64,000 nucleotides of DNA from an uncultured Altererythrobacter sp. (GCA_913056125.1 CAJXNC010000007.1:60073-124072); one strand, 5' to 3'. Positions 1 to 8,948 are shown, numbered from the stretch's first letter. Numbers and translations: made by a program. The notes: generated by a model not told the origin, from the sequence alone.

Positions 1-750
1 GCGCTCGGCCTCGATCGCATCGAGCGAGAGCAGATCGCCGGACTTGATTCCGAATGCCCCGCGCAGAGCCTCGTAATCGCTGCCGGTCTGCGTCAGGTCA
101 CCAAGATCGACCGCACCCACCTTGAAGCGCGTTCCGGGAATGATGTCGAAGCGCACGGCATCCATCGCATCGTCGCCGAAAGTCCCTACCGCGCGGATGA
201 CCTGGCTATCGAAATAGCCATAGGCCCGCAGCATCCGCACCAGCAGCTCCTCGTCAGCCCTGGCTTGGGCATTGAGGCGTGCAAAATTGTCCTCCGCATC
301 ATTGCCTTCGATGCTGGATAGAGCAGAGAAGCGCTGCAGGAATTCCCTTCGTTCGGGGAACAGCGACTTGTCGCTGGGAAAGACGATGACGAGTTCGTCC
401 GACAGGCGTTCCTCATCTCCCTCCGGTAGCGGTGCAATTACGTCCTCGAACGTGGTGAAGGAGATCGTATCGTCGGACTCGAGCGGCTCGATCTCGGGCA
501 GAACGATGTCTTCGGGTTGCTCCACTGTGATGTAGGGGTCCGCCTCGATCGGCGTATCCATGTCGGTCGGCATGGGTCGGCTGTCGAGCAGCGGCAGTTC
601 CGCCTGCTGCCCTTGCTCTACCCAGCCTTCGGGATCGGCAACGGCCTCATCCGGGATGAGGTCATCGGGAGATTGCGCCTCCTGCGCGGCCAGCGGCTGC
701 GCGGCAAGCGCCAGCCAAACGACCAGCGCCGTCGCGACCTGACGTTTCAT
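1..750 (-). CDS. tamA: TamA-like outer-membrane assembly protein, N-terminal part (cut by window edge)
   Basis: The frame is open from the ATG at 750 to the window edge, giving 250 codons without a stop, so only the N-terminus is present. Residues 1-22 are a signal peptide ending in LAA before Gln23. A long acidic, proline-containing linker follows (about 28-115), then a region resembling a POTRA domain, with the GYFDSQV-type motif at residues 178-184. The expected C-terminal beta-barrel would lie outside the window. TamA/BamA-family proteins help insert autotransporters and other proteins into the outer membrane. The gene begins 19 bases after the arginyltransferase stop on the same strand, so the two may be cotranscribed. 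The family call rests on the POTRA motif alone and BamA-like paralogues are not excluded. Confidence 0.7.
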   Translation of the reverse strand, partial: MKRQVATALVVWLALAAQPLAAQEAQSPDDLIPDEAVADPEGWVEQGQQAELPLLDSRPMPTDMDTPIEADPYITVEQPEDIVLPEIEPLESDDTISFTTFEDVIAPLPEGDEERLSDELVIVFPSDKSLFPERREFLQRFSALSSIEGNDAEDNFARLNAQARADEELLVRMLRAYGYFDSQVIRAVGTFGDDAMDAVRFDIIPGTRFKVGAVDLGDLTQTGSDYEALRGAFGIKSGDLLSLDAIEAER

Positions 751-769
751 CGATTGCAGGAGTAGCCGC

Positions 770-1618
770 TCAGGCGAGTTTGTACTGCTTCTGCCCGCCA
801 GGGGTTCCATCCTTGCCGCTACCATCGATACCACCGGCGGGCTGCTTGCTGCGCGAGAGCGAAGAGATGAGGCGCGCCTGTTCTTCCTCGGTAAAGCGGC
901 TCCAGCCGTCGGGGCCGAGCTTTTCGAGCGGCCGATAACGCACCTTGTACTGCATGCGCTGGGATCCCTCGACCCAGTATCCGAGATAGACATAGGGCAA
1001 CCCCGCTGCCTGTGCGCGGCGAATGTGGTCCAGGATAACGAAATTGCCAAGTCCGCTGCGTGCCTCGGTTTCGGGGTCATAGAAGCTGTAAATCATCGAC
1101 AGCCCGTCACTCTGCCGATCTGTCAGGCATGCCGCAACGAGGCGTCCCGGCCTGCCATCCTGGGAAGGTCCCCTGTATTCAATGACAAAGCTCGAAACAG
1201 AGGTGTGTTCCACCATATCGGCATAGTCGACCTCGTCCATGGCCGCCATGCCACCGCCCGGATGGCGGCTGACGAGATAGCGCTGCAGCAACTCATATTG
1301 CTCCGTCGTCGCCCAGGGACGGCATTCGGTACCCTCCAGGTCGGCATTGCGTCGCAGATTGCGGCGCTGCGTGGAAGACGGCTTGAATTCGTCCGCCACC
1401 ACGCGGACCGAGATACAGGCGCGGCAATCGACGCAGGAAGGACGATAGGCAACCGTCTGGCTGCGGCGAAAGCCGATCCGGCCCAGCGCATCGTTCAGCT
1501 GCTCGGCATGCGGACCCTTGAGCTCGGTGAACACCTTGCGTTCGGTCTTTCCCGACAGATAAGGGCACGGCGCGGGGCTCGTGACAAAGAAGCGGGGAAA
1601 TCGAACGGGGGCCGTCAC
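770..1618 (-). CDS. bpt: arginyl-tRNA--protein transferase (Bpt/Ate family)
   Basis: A 282-residue protein of the usual length for bacterial leucyl/arginyl-tRNA-protein transferases. These move an aminoacyl group from tRNA to the N-terminus of a protein and feed it to ClpS/ClpAP degradation. The family's Cys-rich N-terminus is visible: a Cys in [10 protein letters not shown] near residue 18 and the PSCVDCRAC cluster near residue 60. The C-terminal acceptor region contains [17 protein letters not shown], typical of Bpt. It is cytoplasmic, with no signal or membrane segment. The TamA-like gene follows on the same strand. Confidence 0.93.
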   Translation of the reverse strand: MTAPVRFPRFFVTSPAPCPYLSGKTERKVFTELKGPHAEQLNDALGRIGFRRSQTVAYRPSCVDCRACISVRVVADEFKPSSTQRRNLRRNADLEGTECRPWATTEQYELLQRYLVSRHPGGGMAAMDEVDYADMVEHTSVSSFVIEYRGPSQDGRPGRLVAACLTDRQSDGLSMIYSFYDPETEARSGLGNFVILDHIRRAQAAGLPYVYLGYWVEGSQRMQYKVRYRPLEKLGPDGWSRFTEEEQARLISSLSRSKQPAGGIDGSGKDGTPGGQKQYKLA

Positions 1619-1768
1619 CGTAGGGCGATCCTCTTGCCTGTTATTGGTCCTGCCGGGGCGCGCGGCCTAGTCTATGGCCAGCGGAGTCGCCCGTTGGAAC
1701 AAGATTAACCATAAATTGTGGCGATGGCAGGGTTAATTTGCACAATCGCACATTCGCAGGGATCAAAC

Positions 1769-1783
1769 GCCCCGAAACGGGGC
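1769..1783 (-). terminator. hairpin downstream of threonine ammonia-lyase
   Basis: A perfect 6-bp stem (GCCCCG/CGGGGC) with a 3-base loop lies about 45 bases past the stop of the minus-strand gene ending at 1828. It is followed on the minus strand by GTTTG rather than a proper T run, so it is only a weak candidate for a factor-independent terminator. A second small stem (AGCCGC/GCGGCT, 1813-1828) runs up to the stop codon. Confidence 0.35.
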
Positions 1784-1827
1784 ACTCGTGAGCCAACCTG
1801 TTTCACGTTTGCAGCCGCAAGAGCGGC

Positions 1828-3117
1828 TCAATCGCCTCCGCCGGTGCGATTGAAGCGATTGCTGCGCTGACCCTGCAGCGAAATCACGTCGAACTTGTAG
1901 CCGGCGTCTTCCATTGCAGTGAGCAACTGGTCGCGCGCCTTCAGGTCGCGCACTTCGAACTCGATATCGGTCTGGGTGTTCTTGGCCGAGAGATTGCCGA
2001 AGATCCGCTGGTGCGTGACCTCGATGATATTGGCGCCGTACTCGGTGAACAGCTCGGCCACGCGCGACAGCGCCCCCGCTCGGTCATCCAGCATCACGCT
2101 GACGCGGCCGATCCGCCCGCTGCGAACGAGGTTGCGAAGGATGACATTGGCGAGGATGCGCTGGTCGATATTGCCGCCGGTCAGGATCACGCCGACCTTC
2201 TTGCCGCGGAAGCGTTCGCGCGGCACGCCATTGCTCGGCGGCAGCAGCGTGGCGAGGCCGACCGCGCCCGCCCCTTCGACCACCGTCTTCTCGATATCGA
2301 GCAGCAGCGAGACCGCCATCTCGATGGCATATTCCTTCACCACGCGCATTTCGTCGATCACGTCGTCGACGATCTGGCGCGTGAAGAAGCCCGGCTCCTT
2401 CACCGCGATGCCCTCGGCAATGGTGACATCGCCCTGCGGCAAATGCTTGCCGGTCTTGAGGTTGTAGAAGGCGGGGAATTCCGCCGTCTGCACGCCGACG
2501 ATCTCGATATCGGGGTTGATCGCCTTGGCCGCGACAGCAACGCCGGAAATCAGGCCGCCGCCGCCGACAGGCACGACGATCATGTCGAGATCGGGCACGT
2601 CCTCGAGCATTTCGAGCGCGACCGTGCCCTGCCCTGCCGCAACGTTGGGATCGTCGAACGGATGGACGAAGGTCAGGCCCAGCTGCTTTTCCATGCTGCG
2701 GGCATAGGCATAGGCCTCGTCGAAATTCTCACCCTCGAGCATGACCTTGCCACCCACGCTCTCGGTCTGCATGACCTTCACCGTAGGCGTGGTCCTGGGC
2801 ATGACGATGGTGACCGGCACGCCCAGCCTGGTGCCGTGATAGGACAGGCCCTGAGAGTGATTGCCGGCAGAGGCGGCGATGACGCCCTTTTCGCGCTGCT
2901 TCTCATCGAGCAGCAATAGCGCGTTGAGTGCACCGCGCTCCTTATAAGCGGCGGTGAATTGCTGGTTCTCGAACTTGAGCCAGGTTTCCGCCCCCGTGAT
3001 CGAGGACAGCGTCTTGCTGTGCAAAGTGGGCGTGCGCACCACGGCACCCTCGATCCGCTGCGCGGCGGCGCGGATATCGGAAATGTCCAGCATGGCGAGG
3101 GTCGGGGCGCTACTCAT
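1828..3117 (-). CDS. ilvA: threonine ammonia-lyase (threonine dehydratase)
   Basis: A 429-residue fold-type II PLP enzyme converting threonine to 2-oxobutanoate and ammonia, the first step towards isoleucine. The PLP-binding lysine is K59 in FTAAYKERGA. A glycine-rich phosphate-binding loop follows (PVGGGGLISG), and a single ACT-like regulatory domain begins around residue 338 (VMLDDRAGALSRVAELF), as in the shorter IlvA/TdcB-type enzymes. The length fits this class. It is transcribed divergently from the reductase gene that starts at 3219. Feedback control by isoleucine or valine through the ACT domain is family knowledge and was not seen here. Confidence 0.92.
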   Translation of the reverse strand: MSSAPTLAMLDISDIRAAAQRIEGAVVRTPTLHSKTLSSITGAETWLKFENQQFTAAYKERGALNALLLLDEKQREKGVIAASAGNHSQGLSYHGTRLGVPVTIVMPRTTPTVKVMQTESVGGKVMLEGENFDEAYAYARSMEKQLGLTFVHPFDDPNVAAGQGTVALEMLEDVPDLDMIVVPVGGGGLISGVAVAAKAINPDIEIVGVQTAEFPAFYNLKTGKHLPQGDVTIAEGIAVKEPGFFTRQIVDDVIDEMRVVKEYAIEMAVSLLLDIEKTVVEGAGAVGLATLLPPSNGVPRERFRGKKVGVILTGGNIDQRILANVILRNLVRSGRIGRVSVMLDDRAGALSRVAELFTEYGANIIEVTHQRIFGNLSAKNTQTDIEFEVRDLKARDQLLTAMEDAGYKFDVISLQGQRSNRFNRTGGGD

Positions 3118-3218
3118 GCGCGGGGCCTATCGCAGATTTCAGCACAAGTGAAACCCCTGTGCATGTTTCCCTTGCGCAAAGATTGCCAAGGCCCGCGTCA
3201 CAGGGCAGTCAGGCGCGC

Positions 3219-4118
3219 ATGAGTGACAAGCTGAAAATTGCATTTCTCGGCCTGGGCGTGATGGGTGGTCCTATGGCCGCACACCTCGCCCGAGCGGGTC
3301 ATGAAGTGACCGGGTGGAACCGCAGCACAGCGCGCGGCGCAGCATGGCTGGAGAAGTTCACTGCCGAAGACCTGCCGGCAAAACTTGGCGCAACCGTTGT
3401 GGAGGCCGTGGCCGATGCAGACGTGGTGCTCTCCTGCCTCGGCAATGACGAGGACGTCGCCAGCGTAGTGCTTAGCGAGGACGGGGTATTCGCGGCGATG
3501 AATCCCGGCACGCTATTCATCGATCACACCACGATCAGCCCGGCTATGGCCAAACGCCTTGCTGCCGAGGCCGAAACGCGCGGCCTGCTCTGCCTGGATG
3601 CGCCCGTATCCGGCGGACAGGCCGGCGCGGAGAACGGCAAGCTCGCCATCATGTGCGGTGGCTCGGACGAGGCGATGGCGGCCGCCGAGCCAGTCATGCA
3701 GGCCTATGCAGCGCGCATCGTCCATATCGGCCCGGCAGGCGCAGGACAGGGGGCCAAGGCGGTCAACCAGGTCTGCATTGCCGGCCTGCTTGCGGGCCTT
3801 TCCGAAGCCGTACGACTGACGCAGGCATTGGGCCTAGAACCGGACAAGGTGTTCGAGGCGATCAGCGGCGGCGCGGCGCAAAGCTGGCAGATGGACAATC
3901 GTTGGCAGACCATGATGGCGGGCGAGTTCGATTTCGGCTTCGCGATAGACTGGATGCGCAAGGACTTGGCCATCGCCATGGCCGAAGCTGGTGCACACGG
4001 CCTTTCCCTGCCCGTCACCGAGCTGGTCGATGGCTATTATGCCAAGGTACAGCAGATGGGCGGCAGCCGGCAGGACACTTCCGCTTTGGTCCGGCATTTG
4101 CCAAAGGTCGGCGAATGA
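3219..4118 (+). CDS. NAD(P)-dependent beta-hydroxyacid dehydrogenase (3-hydroxyisobutyrate dehydrogenase family)
   Basis: A 299-residue protein with an N-terminal Rossmann fold (GLGVMGGPMAAHLARAGHEV near residue 10), the substrate-binding DAPVSGG motif and the catalytic-lysine motif KAVNQV. The family oxidises or reduces beta-hydroxyacids such as 3-hydroxyisobutyrate, tartronate semialdehyde or glyoxylate, and the substrate cannot be told from sequence. The start was placed at the ATG at 3219, where similarity to the family begins; an upstream in-frame ATG at 3159 adds 20 unlike residues. The stop overlaps the ATG of the next gene (ATGA), so the two are probably translationally coupled. Confidence 0.88.
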   Translation: MSDKLKIAFLGLGVMGGPMAAHLARAGHEVTGWNRSTARGAAWLEKFTAEDLPAKLGATVVEAVADADVVLSCLGNDEDVASVVLSEDGVFAAMNPGTLFIDHTTISPAMAKRLAAEAETRGLLCLDAPVSGGQAGAENGKLAIMCGGSDEAMAAAEPVMQAYAARIVHIGPAGAGQGAKAVNQVCIAGLLAGLSEAVRLTQALGLEPDKVFEAISGGAAQSWQMDNRWQTMMAGEFDFGFAIDWMRKDLAIAMAEAGAHGLSLPVTELVDGYYAKVQQMGGSRQDTSALVRHLPKVGE

Positions 4119-5851
4119 GCCACTCCAACAGCGTCATTGCGAGGAGCGGAGCGACAAAGCAATCCAGAGGCCTCGCGCGATGCCGCCCTGGATTGCCGCG
4201 GGTCCTGCGGACCCTCGCAATGACGACCCTCTTCTTCCTCCCGCACACAGCCCTGGCCAATACCCATTTCGACAATGTCGAGGGCATGTCGGTCCAGCGC
4301 GACGGAAAGGTCGACCGCTTTTCCGGCATGGTCGTCGATGATGACGGGCGCATCATCCAGCTGCTCGATTTCGGTGACGATCCCGAGGTCGGGATCGACT
4401 ATTACGAGGACATGCAGGGCCGCACAGTGATACCCGGCCTGATCGATTCACACGTCCATGTCATGCAGCTCGGCCTTGCCAGCATGACGCTCGACCTCAC
4501 CGAGACACGCAGCGTGGAAGAGGCACTGGAGCTGGTCGCCGCCTATACGCAGCGCTTTCCCAATCGCCCCTGGCTGATCGGGCGCGGCTGGAACCAGGAA
4601 ACATGGGGCCTGGGCCGTTTTCCGACCGCCGAAGAGCTCGATGCTGTGACAGACCGGCCCGTCGTGCTCGAACGGGTGGACGGCCATGCGGCTTGGGCCA
4701 ACAGTGCCGCGCTGAATGCCGCGGGCATCACCGCCGAGACACCCGACCCCGAAGGCGGGCGCATTATCCGCAAGCCCGGCTCTCGCGAACCGGCGGGCGT
4801 GCTGGTCGACGATGCGATGCAATTGGTCAATGCGCTGGTCCCGCCGCCCCGGCCCGAGGATCGCGACCTCGCCTTTCACGAAGCACAGCGCCTGCTCTTT
4901 TCCTATGGCGTCACCGCCGTGGCGGATATGGGCACGAGCATAGAGGACTGGATGACCTATCGCCGTGCAGGCGATGCCGGGCGCCTGCAATTGCGCATCA
5001 TGTCCTATGCCGCCAGCGTACCCGAAATGCTGCTGATCGGCGGCACCGGGCCGACGCTGTGGCTCTATGACGACAGGCTCCGGCTCAATGGCGTGAAGCT
5101 TTACCTCGATGGGGCGCTGGGATCGCGTGGGGCGTTGCTCAAATCGGACTATGCCGACGAGGCAGGCAATCGCGGCCTCGCCCGGCTCGACGGCACGCAG
5201 CTGCGCAATCTGATGAGCCGCGCGGCGATGGACCGCTTCCAGGTGGCGATCCACGCCATAGGCGATGCTGCCAATCAGGAAGCACTCTATGCGATCGACG
5301 AGCTCTCCGACGATTTTCCGGGCGACCGACGCTGGCGCATCGAACATGCGCAGGTGGTCGATCCGGCGGATATCCCGCTGTTCGGCCAGCACGGCATCAT
5401 CGCCAGCATGCAGCCTGTTCACCAGACCAGCGACCGCTTGATGGCCGAGGCGCGGCTGGGGCCTGACAGGCTGGCAGGCGCCTATGCCTGGCGTTCGATT
5501 GCCGAGGTCGGCGCGCCGCTCGCCTTCGGCTCGGACGCTCCTGTAGAAGCCCCCGATGCGCTGGAAGGCCTGGCCGTGGCGATCAGCCGCGTGGATGCCA
5601 ATGGCGAGCCGCAGGGCGGCTGGATGCCCGAGGAACTGGTCGGTCGCGATGTCGCGCTGGCAGCCTATACGGCGGGCGCGGCCTATGCCGGATTTGCCGA
5701 GGGTCGCTTCGGTTCGCTGGCCCTTGGCGAACGGGCGGATTTCCTGGTGCTGGATGGCGATCCGCTATTTTCCAATGCAGAACAGATCCGCCGGATCAAT
5801 GTGCTGGAGACATGGATTGCCGGTCAACGGGTCTATTCCGCCGAGGACTAG
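4115..5851 (+). CDS. exported YtcJ-type amidohydrolase
   Basis: A metal-dependent hydrolase of the amidohydrolase superfamily (Amidohydro_3/YtcJ type). Metal ligands expected for the fold are visible: the HVH pair (H113/H115 in SHVHV), the lysine of KLYLDGALGSR, HAIGDA, RIEHAQ and the aspartate in FGSDAPVE. The substrate is unknown. Starting at 4115 (ATGA overlap with the previous gene) gives 578 residues, and residues 7-37 are then encoded by a palindromic repeat. An alternative ATG at 4220, at the repeat's end, gives 543 residues with only a short hydrophobic leader ending in TALA. With the longer start the repeat supplies an arginine-rich n-region to the signal peptide. The 3' end overlaps tatC convergently by 4 bases. 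Confidence 0.85.
   Translation: MSHSNSVIARSGATKQSRGLARCRPGLPRVLRTLAMTTLFFLPHTALANTHFDNVEGMSVQRDGKVDRFSGMVVDDDGRIIQLLDFGDDPEVGIDYYEDMQGRTVIPGLIDSHVHVMQLGLASMTLDLTETRSVEEALELVAAYTQRFPNRPWLIGRGWNQETWGLGRFPTAEELDAVTDRPVVLERVDGHAAWANSAALNAAGITAETPDPEGGRIIRKPGSREPAGVLVDDAMQLVNALVPPPRPEDRDLAFHEAQRLLFSYGVTAVADMGTSIEDWMTYRRAGDAGRLQLRIMSYAASVPEMLLIGGTGPTLWLYDDRLRLNGVKLYLDGALGSRGALLKSDYADEAGNRGLARLDGTQLRNLMSRAAMDRFQVAIHAIGDAANQEALYAIDELSDDFPGDRRWRIEHAQVVDPADIPLFGQHGIIASMQPVHQTSDRLMAEARLGPDRLAGAYAWRSIAEVGAPLAFGSDAPVEAPDALEGLAVAISRVDANGEPQGGWMPEELVGRDVALAAYTAGAAYAGFAEGRFGSLALGERADFLVLDGDPLFSNAEQIRRINVLETWIAGQRVYSAED
4132..4225. repeat. palindromic repeat element inside the amidohydrolase 5' end
   Basis: A 94-base imperfect inverted repeat. 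The outer arms pair CGTCATTGCGAG (4132-4143) with CTCGCAATGACG (4214-4225), and the inner arms pair GCAATCCAG (4159-4167) with CTGGATTGC (4188-4196). The arm sequence matches a dispersed intergenic palindrome that I recognise from many alphaproteobacterial genomes, often read as 'VIARSEATKQS' when translated. Here it lies inside an open reading frame. Only one copy is present in the window. It has no transposase gene and would be mobilised, if at all, in trans. Confidence 0.75.
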
Positions 5852-6681
5852 CTCTCGCTGGTGGCTTCTTCGGTAGCGGCGACCTCGCCGGAAGCCTCTT
5901 CCGCTTCCCGCTCTGCCTTCTCCTTCGCGTCCCTTTTCTCGCTGAAATACATCAGCAGAAGCGAGCCCTCGAACAGCAGGTAAAGCGGGACGGCGAGCAT
6001 GAATTGCGAGACAGGTTCGGCTGGCGTCAGGATCGCGCCGAGGACGAAGCACAGCACGATGAAATAGCGGCGGATGCCGGCCAATTGCGCGCGACTGAAA
6101 ATGCCGGCGCGATTGAGCAGCATCAGCAGCACCGGCAGCAGGAAGCTCAGGCCGAATGCCAGGATGAACTGCATCACAAGTGACAAATATTCATTGGCTG
6201 TCGGCAGGGCTTCGATTTCCAGCCCGCCGGCCTCGCCCTCGAAACCGATGAACCAGGCAAATGCCGTCGGCATGACAAGATAGTAGGCGAGCGCCGCGCC
6301 CGAGGCGAAGAGGATCGGCGTAGCGATGAGGAAGGGCAGGAAGGCCTTCTTCTCGCGCGCATAGAGGCCAGGCGCGACAAAGGCCCAGAGCTGGTTGGCG
6401 ATGATCGGGAAGCTGAAACAGAAGCCTGCAAACAACGCCACTTTGATCTCGACGAAGAACACTTCGTAAAGGCGGGTGAAGATCAGCTGGCCCTCGCCGT
6501 CGGGAAAGCTGTCCTTGAGCGGCTGTACGAGGAAACCAAGGATCGGATCGGCAAAATAGAGGCAGATGCCGAAAGCGACGGCAAGCGCTAGAACGGCGCG
6601 CACCAGCCGCTTGCGCAATTCGACCAAGTGATCGAGCAGCGGAGCCTGTGTCTCGTCAAGATCCTTGAGCTTCATCGCCAT
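5848..6681 (-). CDS. tatC: Sec-independent protein translocase subunit TatC
   Basis: A 277-residue polytopic membrane protein with about six hydrophobic segments. The N-terminal TatC motif (DHLVELRKRL) belongs to the cytosolic site that recognises twin-arginine signals. TatC is the receptor of the Tat translocase, which exports folded proteins. The hydrophilic C-terminal tail (about residues 240-277) is rich in Glu, Ala and Lys. It is the last gene of tatA-tatB-tatC, 3 bases after tatB, and ends convergently with the amidohydrolase. Confidence 0.96.
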   Translation of the reverse strand: MAMKLKDLDETQAPLLDHLVELRKRLVRAVLALAVAFGICLYFADPILGFLVQPLKDSFPDGEGQLIFTRLYEVFFVEIKVALFAGFCFSFPIIANQLWAFVAPGLYAREKKAFLPFLIATPILFASGAALAYYLVMPTAFAWFIGFEGEAGGLEIEALPTANEYLSLVMQFILAFGLSFLLPVLLMLLNRAGIFSRAQLAGIRRYFIVLCFVLGAILTPAEPVSQFMLAVPLYLLFEGSLLLMYFSEKRDAKEKAEREAEEASGEVAATEEATSES

Positions 6682-6684
6682 GGA

Positions 6685-7098
6685 TCAGCCCGCCTTCGTC
6701 GCATCGTCTGCAGGCGGACTGTCAGGCGTTTCCACCCGTTCCGCCGCCGCCTCTGCCGAAGCGTCAGTGCTGGTGGCGGGCGGGGGAGCCTCGTCGTCCG
6801 GTGACGGTTCGCGCTTGGGCGGTGGAAAGGCGCCGGTCTGCTCCATCTCCTTGGGGCCGCCATCGGGATATTGGCGCATGATCTTCTCGTTCTGCGCCTT
6901 CCACTTCTTTTCCATGTCCTCCATCTCGGCTTCGCGCACCATGGCATCGAGACCGGTGCGGAAGTGGCCGGACAGGCGGCGCATCTTGCCAATCCAGCGA
7001 CCGGCAGTGCGCATGGCGGCGGGCATGTCCTTGGGGCCGATGACGATTATCGCCACGACCACGACAAGCAGGATTTCCTGTATGCCGATATCGAACAT
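6685..7098 (-). CDS. tatB: Sec-independent protein translocase subunit TatB
   Basis: A 137-residue protein with the TatB layout: a short N-terminal membrane helix (about residues 8-22, ILLVVVVAIIVIGP), the conserved GPKDMP hinge, an amphipathic helix, and a charged, Pro/Ala-rich C-terminus. TatB partners TatC in signal-peptide recognition. It lies between tatA and tatC in the same orientation. Confidence 0.93.
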   Translation of the reverse strand: MFDIGIQEILLVVVVAIIVIGPKDMPAAMRTAGRWIGKMRRLSGHFRTGLDAMVREAEMEDMEKKWKAQNEKIMRQYPDGGPKEMEQTGAFPPPKREPSPDDEAPPPATSTDASAEAAAERVETPDSPPADDATKAG

Positions 7099-7140
7099 CA
7101 GCTATTCCGCCACTGCGGGGGCATCACCGGCCCCCTGATT

Positions 7141-7377
7141 TCAATTTGACGTGGTCGAGCTGTCGGCCTGCTTGGCCTCGGCGCTTTCCGCGGGCTTGCT
7201 TTCGATCTGGCCAGCCGGAGCAGGGGATGAAGACGAGGACTCTTCCTCGTTCATGCCCTTCTTGAAGCTTTTGATGCCCTTGCCGAAATCACCCATCATT
7301 TCCGAAATACGGCCACGGCCGAACAGGACGAGGATCACGAGTGCGATGATAATAAGTTGCCAGGGTCCGAGACTCAT
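7141..7377 (-). CDS. tatA: Sec-independent protein translocase subunit TatA
   Basis: 78 residues from the ATG at 7377 (MSLGPWQL). A membrane helix (about 7-21) is followed by the FGRGRISEMMGDFGKGIKSF amphipathic helix with its conserved Phe-Gly hinge, then a Ser/Glu/Ala tail. TatA oligomers form the export pathway. An open frame extends 18 codons upstream, but those residues do not resemble the family. It is the first of the three tat genes, with a 75-base gap from scpB that could hold a promoter. Confidence 0.93.
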   Translation of the reverse strand: MSLGPWQLIIIALVILVLFGRGRISEMMGDFGKGIKSFKKGMNEEESSSSSPAPAGQIESKPAESAEAKQADSSTTSN

Positions 7378-7452
7378 GGGGCATTCTCTCAAAATGGATG
7401 TTTCATGGCGATATAGGCCCTTGCGGGGCAAAGCGCCAGTGATTGGCAGGAA

Positions 7453-8145
7453 TCAGGCGCTTTGCCCGCCCGGAAGTTCGCAAGCGTCCTCCTCGACCTC
7501 TTCGAACACATTATCGTCCTCGTTGCCCTCGTCGGAAGCGCCTTCCTCTTCCGGTGCATCTTCCTCTTCGGCGCGCTGCTCCATCAGATCGTCGAACGCA
7601 TCGTCCACCGGGTCGAGCAGGCCGGCGGCCTTCAACTCGTCGATACCCGGCAGGTCCCGGCGCGTCTTGAGCCCGAAATGGGAGAGGAAATCGCTGGTGG
7701 TGGCGTAGATGACCGGTCGGCCGGGAACTTCGCGCCGTCCCGCTGCGCGCACCCAGCCCACCTCCATCAGCACGTCGAGCGTGCCCGAAGAAGTCTGCAC
7801 ACCGCGAATCGCCTCGATCTCGGCGCGGCTGACCGGCTCGTGATAGGCGATGATCGCCAGCACTTCGGTGGCTGCGCGGGAGAGGCGGCGGACCTGTTCC
7901 TTTTCCCGGCGCAGGAGGTGCGCAAGGTCGGGAGAGGTCTGGAACTGCCAGCGGCGACCGCGCTCGACCAGCTTGATCCCACGGGGAGAATAATGCTCCT
8001 CCAGCTCGCGCAGCGCCTCGCGCACATTGGCACCGAGGTCTGAATCGCCCAGATGCGTGGCAATCTGCTCGGCGCTCATCGGTTCCTCGGCGGCGAAAAG
8101 CGTCGCTTCGACCGCGCGGGTCAGGTCATCCATATCCTGGCTCAT
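7453..8145 (-). CDS. scpB: SMC–kleisin complex subunit ScpB
   Basis: A 230-residue protein with the two winged-helix domains of ScpB (EATLFAAEEPMSAEQIA at the N-terminus and the AYHEPVSRAEIEAIRGV motif in the second) and an extended acidic C-terminal tail after about residue 180. With ScpA it regulates the SMC condensin that compacts and segregates the chromosome. Its start overlaps the scpA stop by 4 bases, indicating coupled translation. Confidence 0.93.
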   Translation of the reverse strand: MSQDMDDLTRAVEATLFAAEEPMSAEQIATHLGDSDLGANVREALRELEEHYSPRGIKLVERGRRWQFQTSPDLAHLLRREKEQVRRLSRAATEVLAIIAYHEPVSRAEIEAIRGVQTSSGTLDVLMEVGWVRAAGRREVPGRPVIYATTSDFLSHFGLKTRRDLPGIDELKAAGLLDPVDDAFDDLMEQRAEEEDAPEEEGASDEGNEDDNVFEEVEEDACELPGGQSA

Positions 8146-8948
8146 GTCGCAGCCCGCCTCACATGCAGGGGACCGAATGTCTCATCCTGCCGTATCTCCG
8201 CCTTGCCCATCCGTGCCAGTTCCAGCGCGGCCACGAAGCTGGAGGCGAGCGCAGACTTGCGCAAACGCGGCTCGGCCCCGGTAGGCAGGAAGGTGCGGAT
8301 TTCCATCCAGTCCACGCTCACGCCGAGCATGGCGGAAACCCGGTCGATGGCGGAATCGAGCGTCATTACCGGGCGGTTGGCGACCATGTGCACGACCGGT
8401 TCGGTCCGCAGCTTCACCTGCCCATAGGCGCGCACGAGCTGGTACCAGTCGCATTGCCACTGGTTCTTGCGGGTGACCTTCAGGCCCTCGGGCGCGCCGC
8501 GCTCGAAGACATCGCGGCCGAGCCTGTCGCGCGCCATCAGCCGGGCTGCAGCATCGCGCATTGCGCCGAGCCGTTCGAGCCGCAGCTGCAGGCGCAGCGC
8601 CAGTTCCTCGGGGCTCGGATCCTCCTGCTCCTCGCGCGGCAGCAAGAGCGAGGATTTGAGGTAAGCCAGCCACGCCGCCATCACCAGGTAATCGGCGGCA
8701 ATCTCCAGCTTCAGCGCCTCGGCCCGCTCGATATAGGCGATATACTGGTCGACGAGGGCGAGAATAGAGATCGACTTGAGATCGACCTTCTGCCGCCTTG
8801 CAAGATCAAGCAGCAGGTCAAGCGGACCTTCCCAGCCATCGAGCTCGAGATAAAGCGCATTATTGCCGGTCGGTGCGGCGGCGGCACCTTCCCACACATC
8901 CGACGCTTCGGTGTCGAGCGCCTCGAAGATCGTGCCGTCGTCGGTCAT
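8142..8948 (-). CDS. scpA: SMC complex kleisin subunit ScpA
   Basis: A 268-residue kleisin. The N-terminal motif YLELDGWEGPLDLLLDLAR and the following QKVDLKSISIL are diagnostic of ScpA, and the C-terminal winged helix contacts the SMC head. It bridges SMC heads and recruits ScpB. It overlaps nagZ upstream and scpB downstream by 4 bases each, so the three genes form a translationally coupled unit. Confidence 0.95.
   Translation of the reverse strand: MTDDGTIFEALDTEASDVWEGAAAAPTGNNALYLELDGWEGPLDLLLDLARRQKVDLKSISILALVDQYIAYIERAEALKLEIAADYLVMAAWLAYLKSSLLLPREEQEDPSPEELALRLQLRLERLGAMRDAAARLMARDRLGRDVFERGAPEGLKVTRKNQWQCDWYQLVRAYGQVKLRTEPVVHMVANRPVMTLDSAIDRVSAMLGVSVDWMEIRTFLPTGAEPRLRKSALASSFVAALELARMGKAEIRQDETFGPLHVRRAAT

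Noticed and set aside
1705..1712. TTAACCAT, a possible CtrA half-site upstream of bpt
   Set aside because: The second TTAA half at the correct spacing is degenerate (TTGT), so a functional site cannot be claimed.
3159..3218. Upstream ATG extension of the hydroxyacid dehydrogenase
   Set aside because: The added 20 residues do not resemble the family, whose Rossmann fold begins right after the ATG at 3219.
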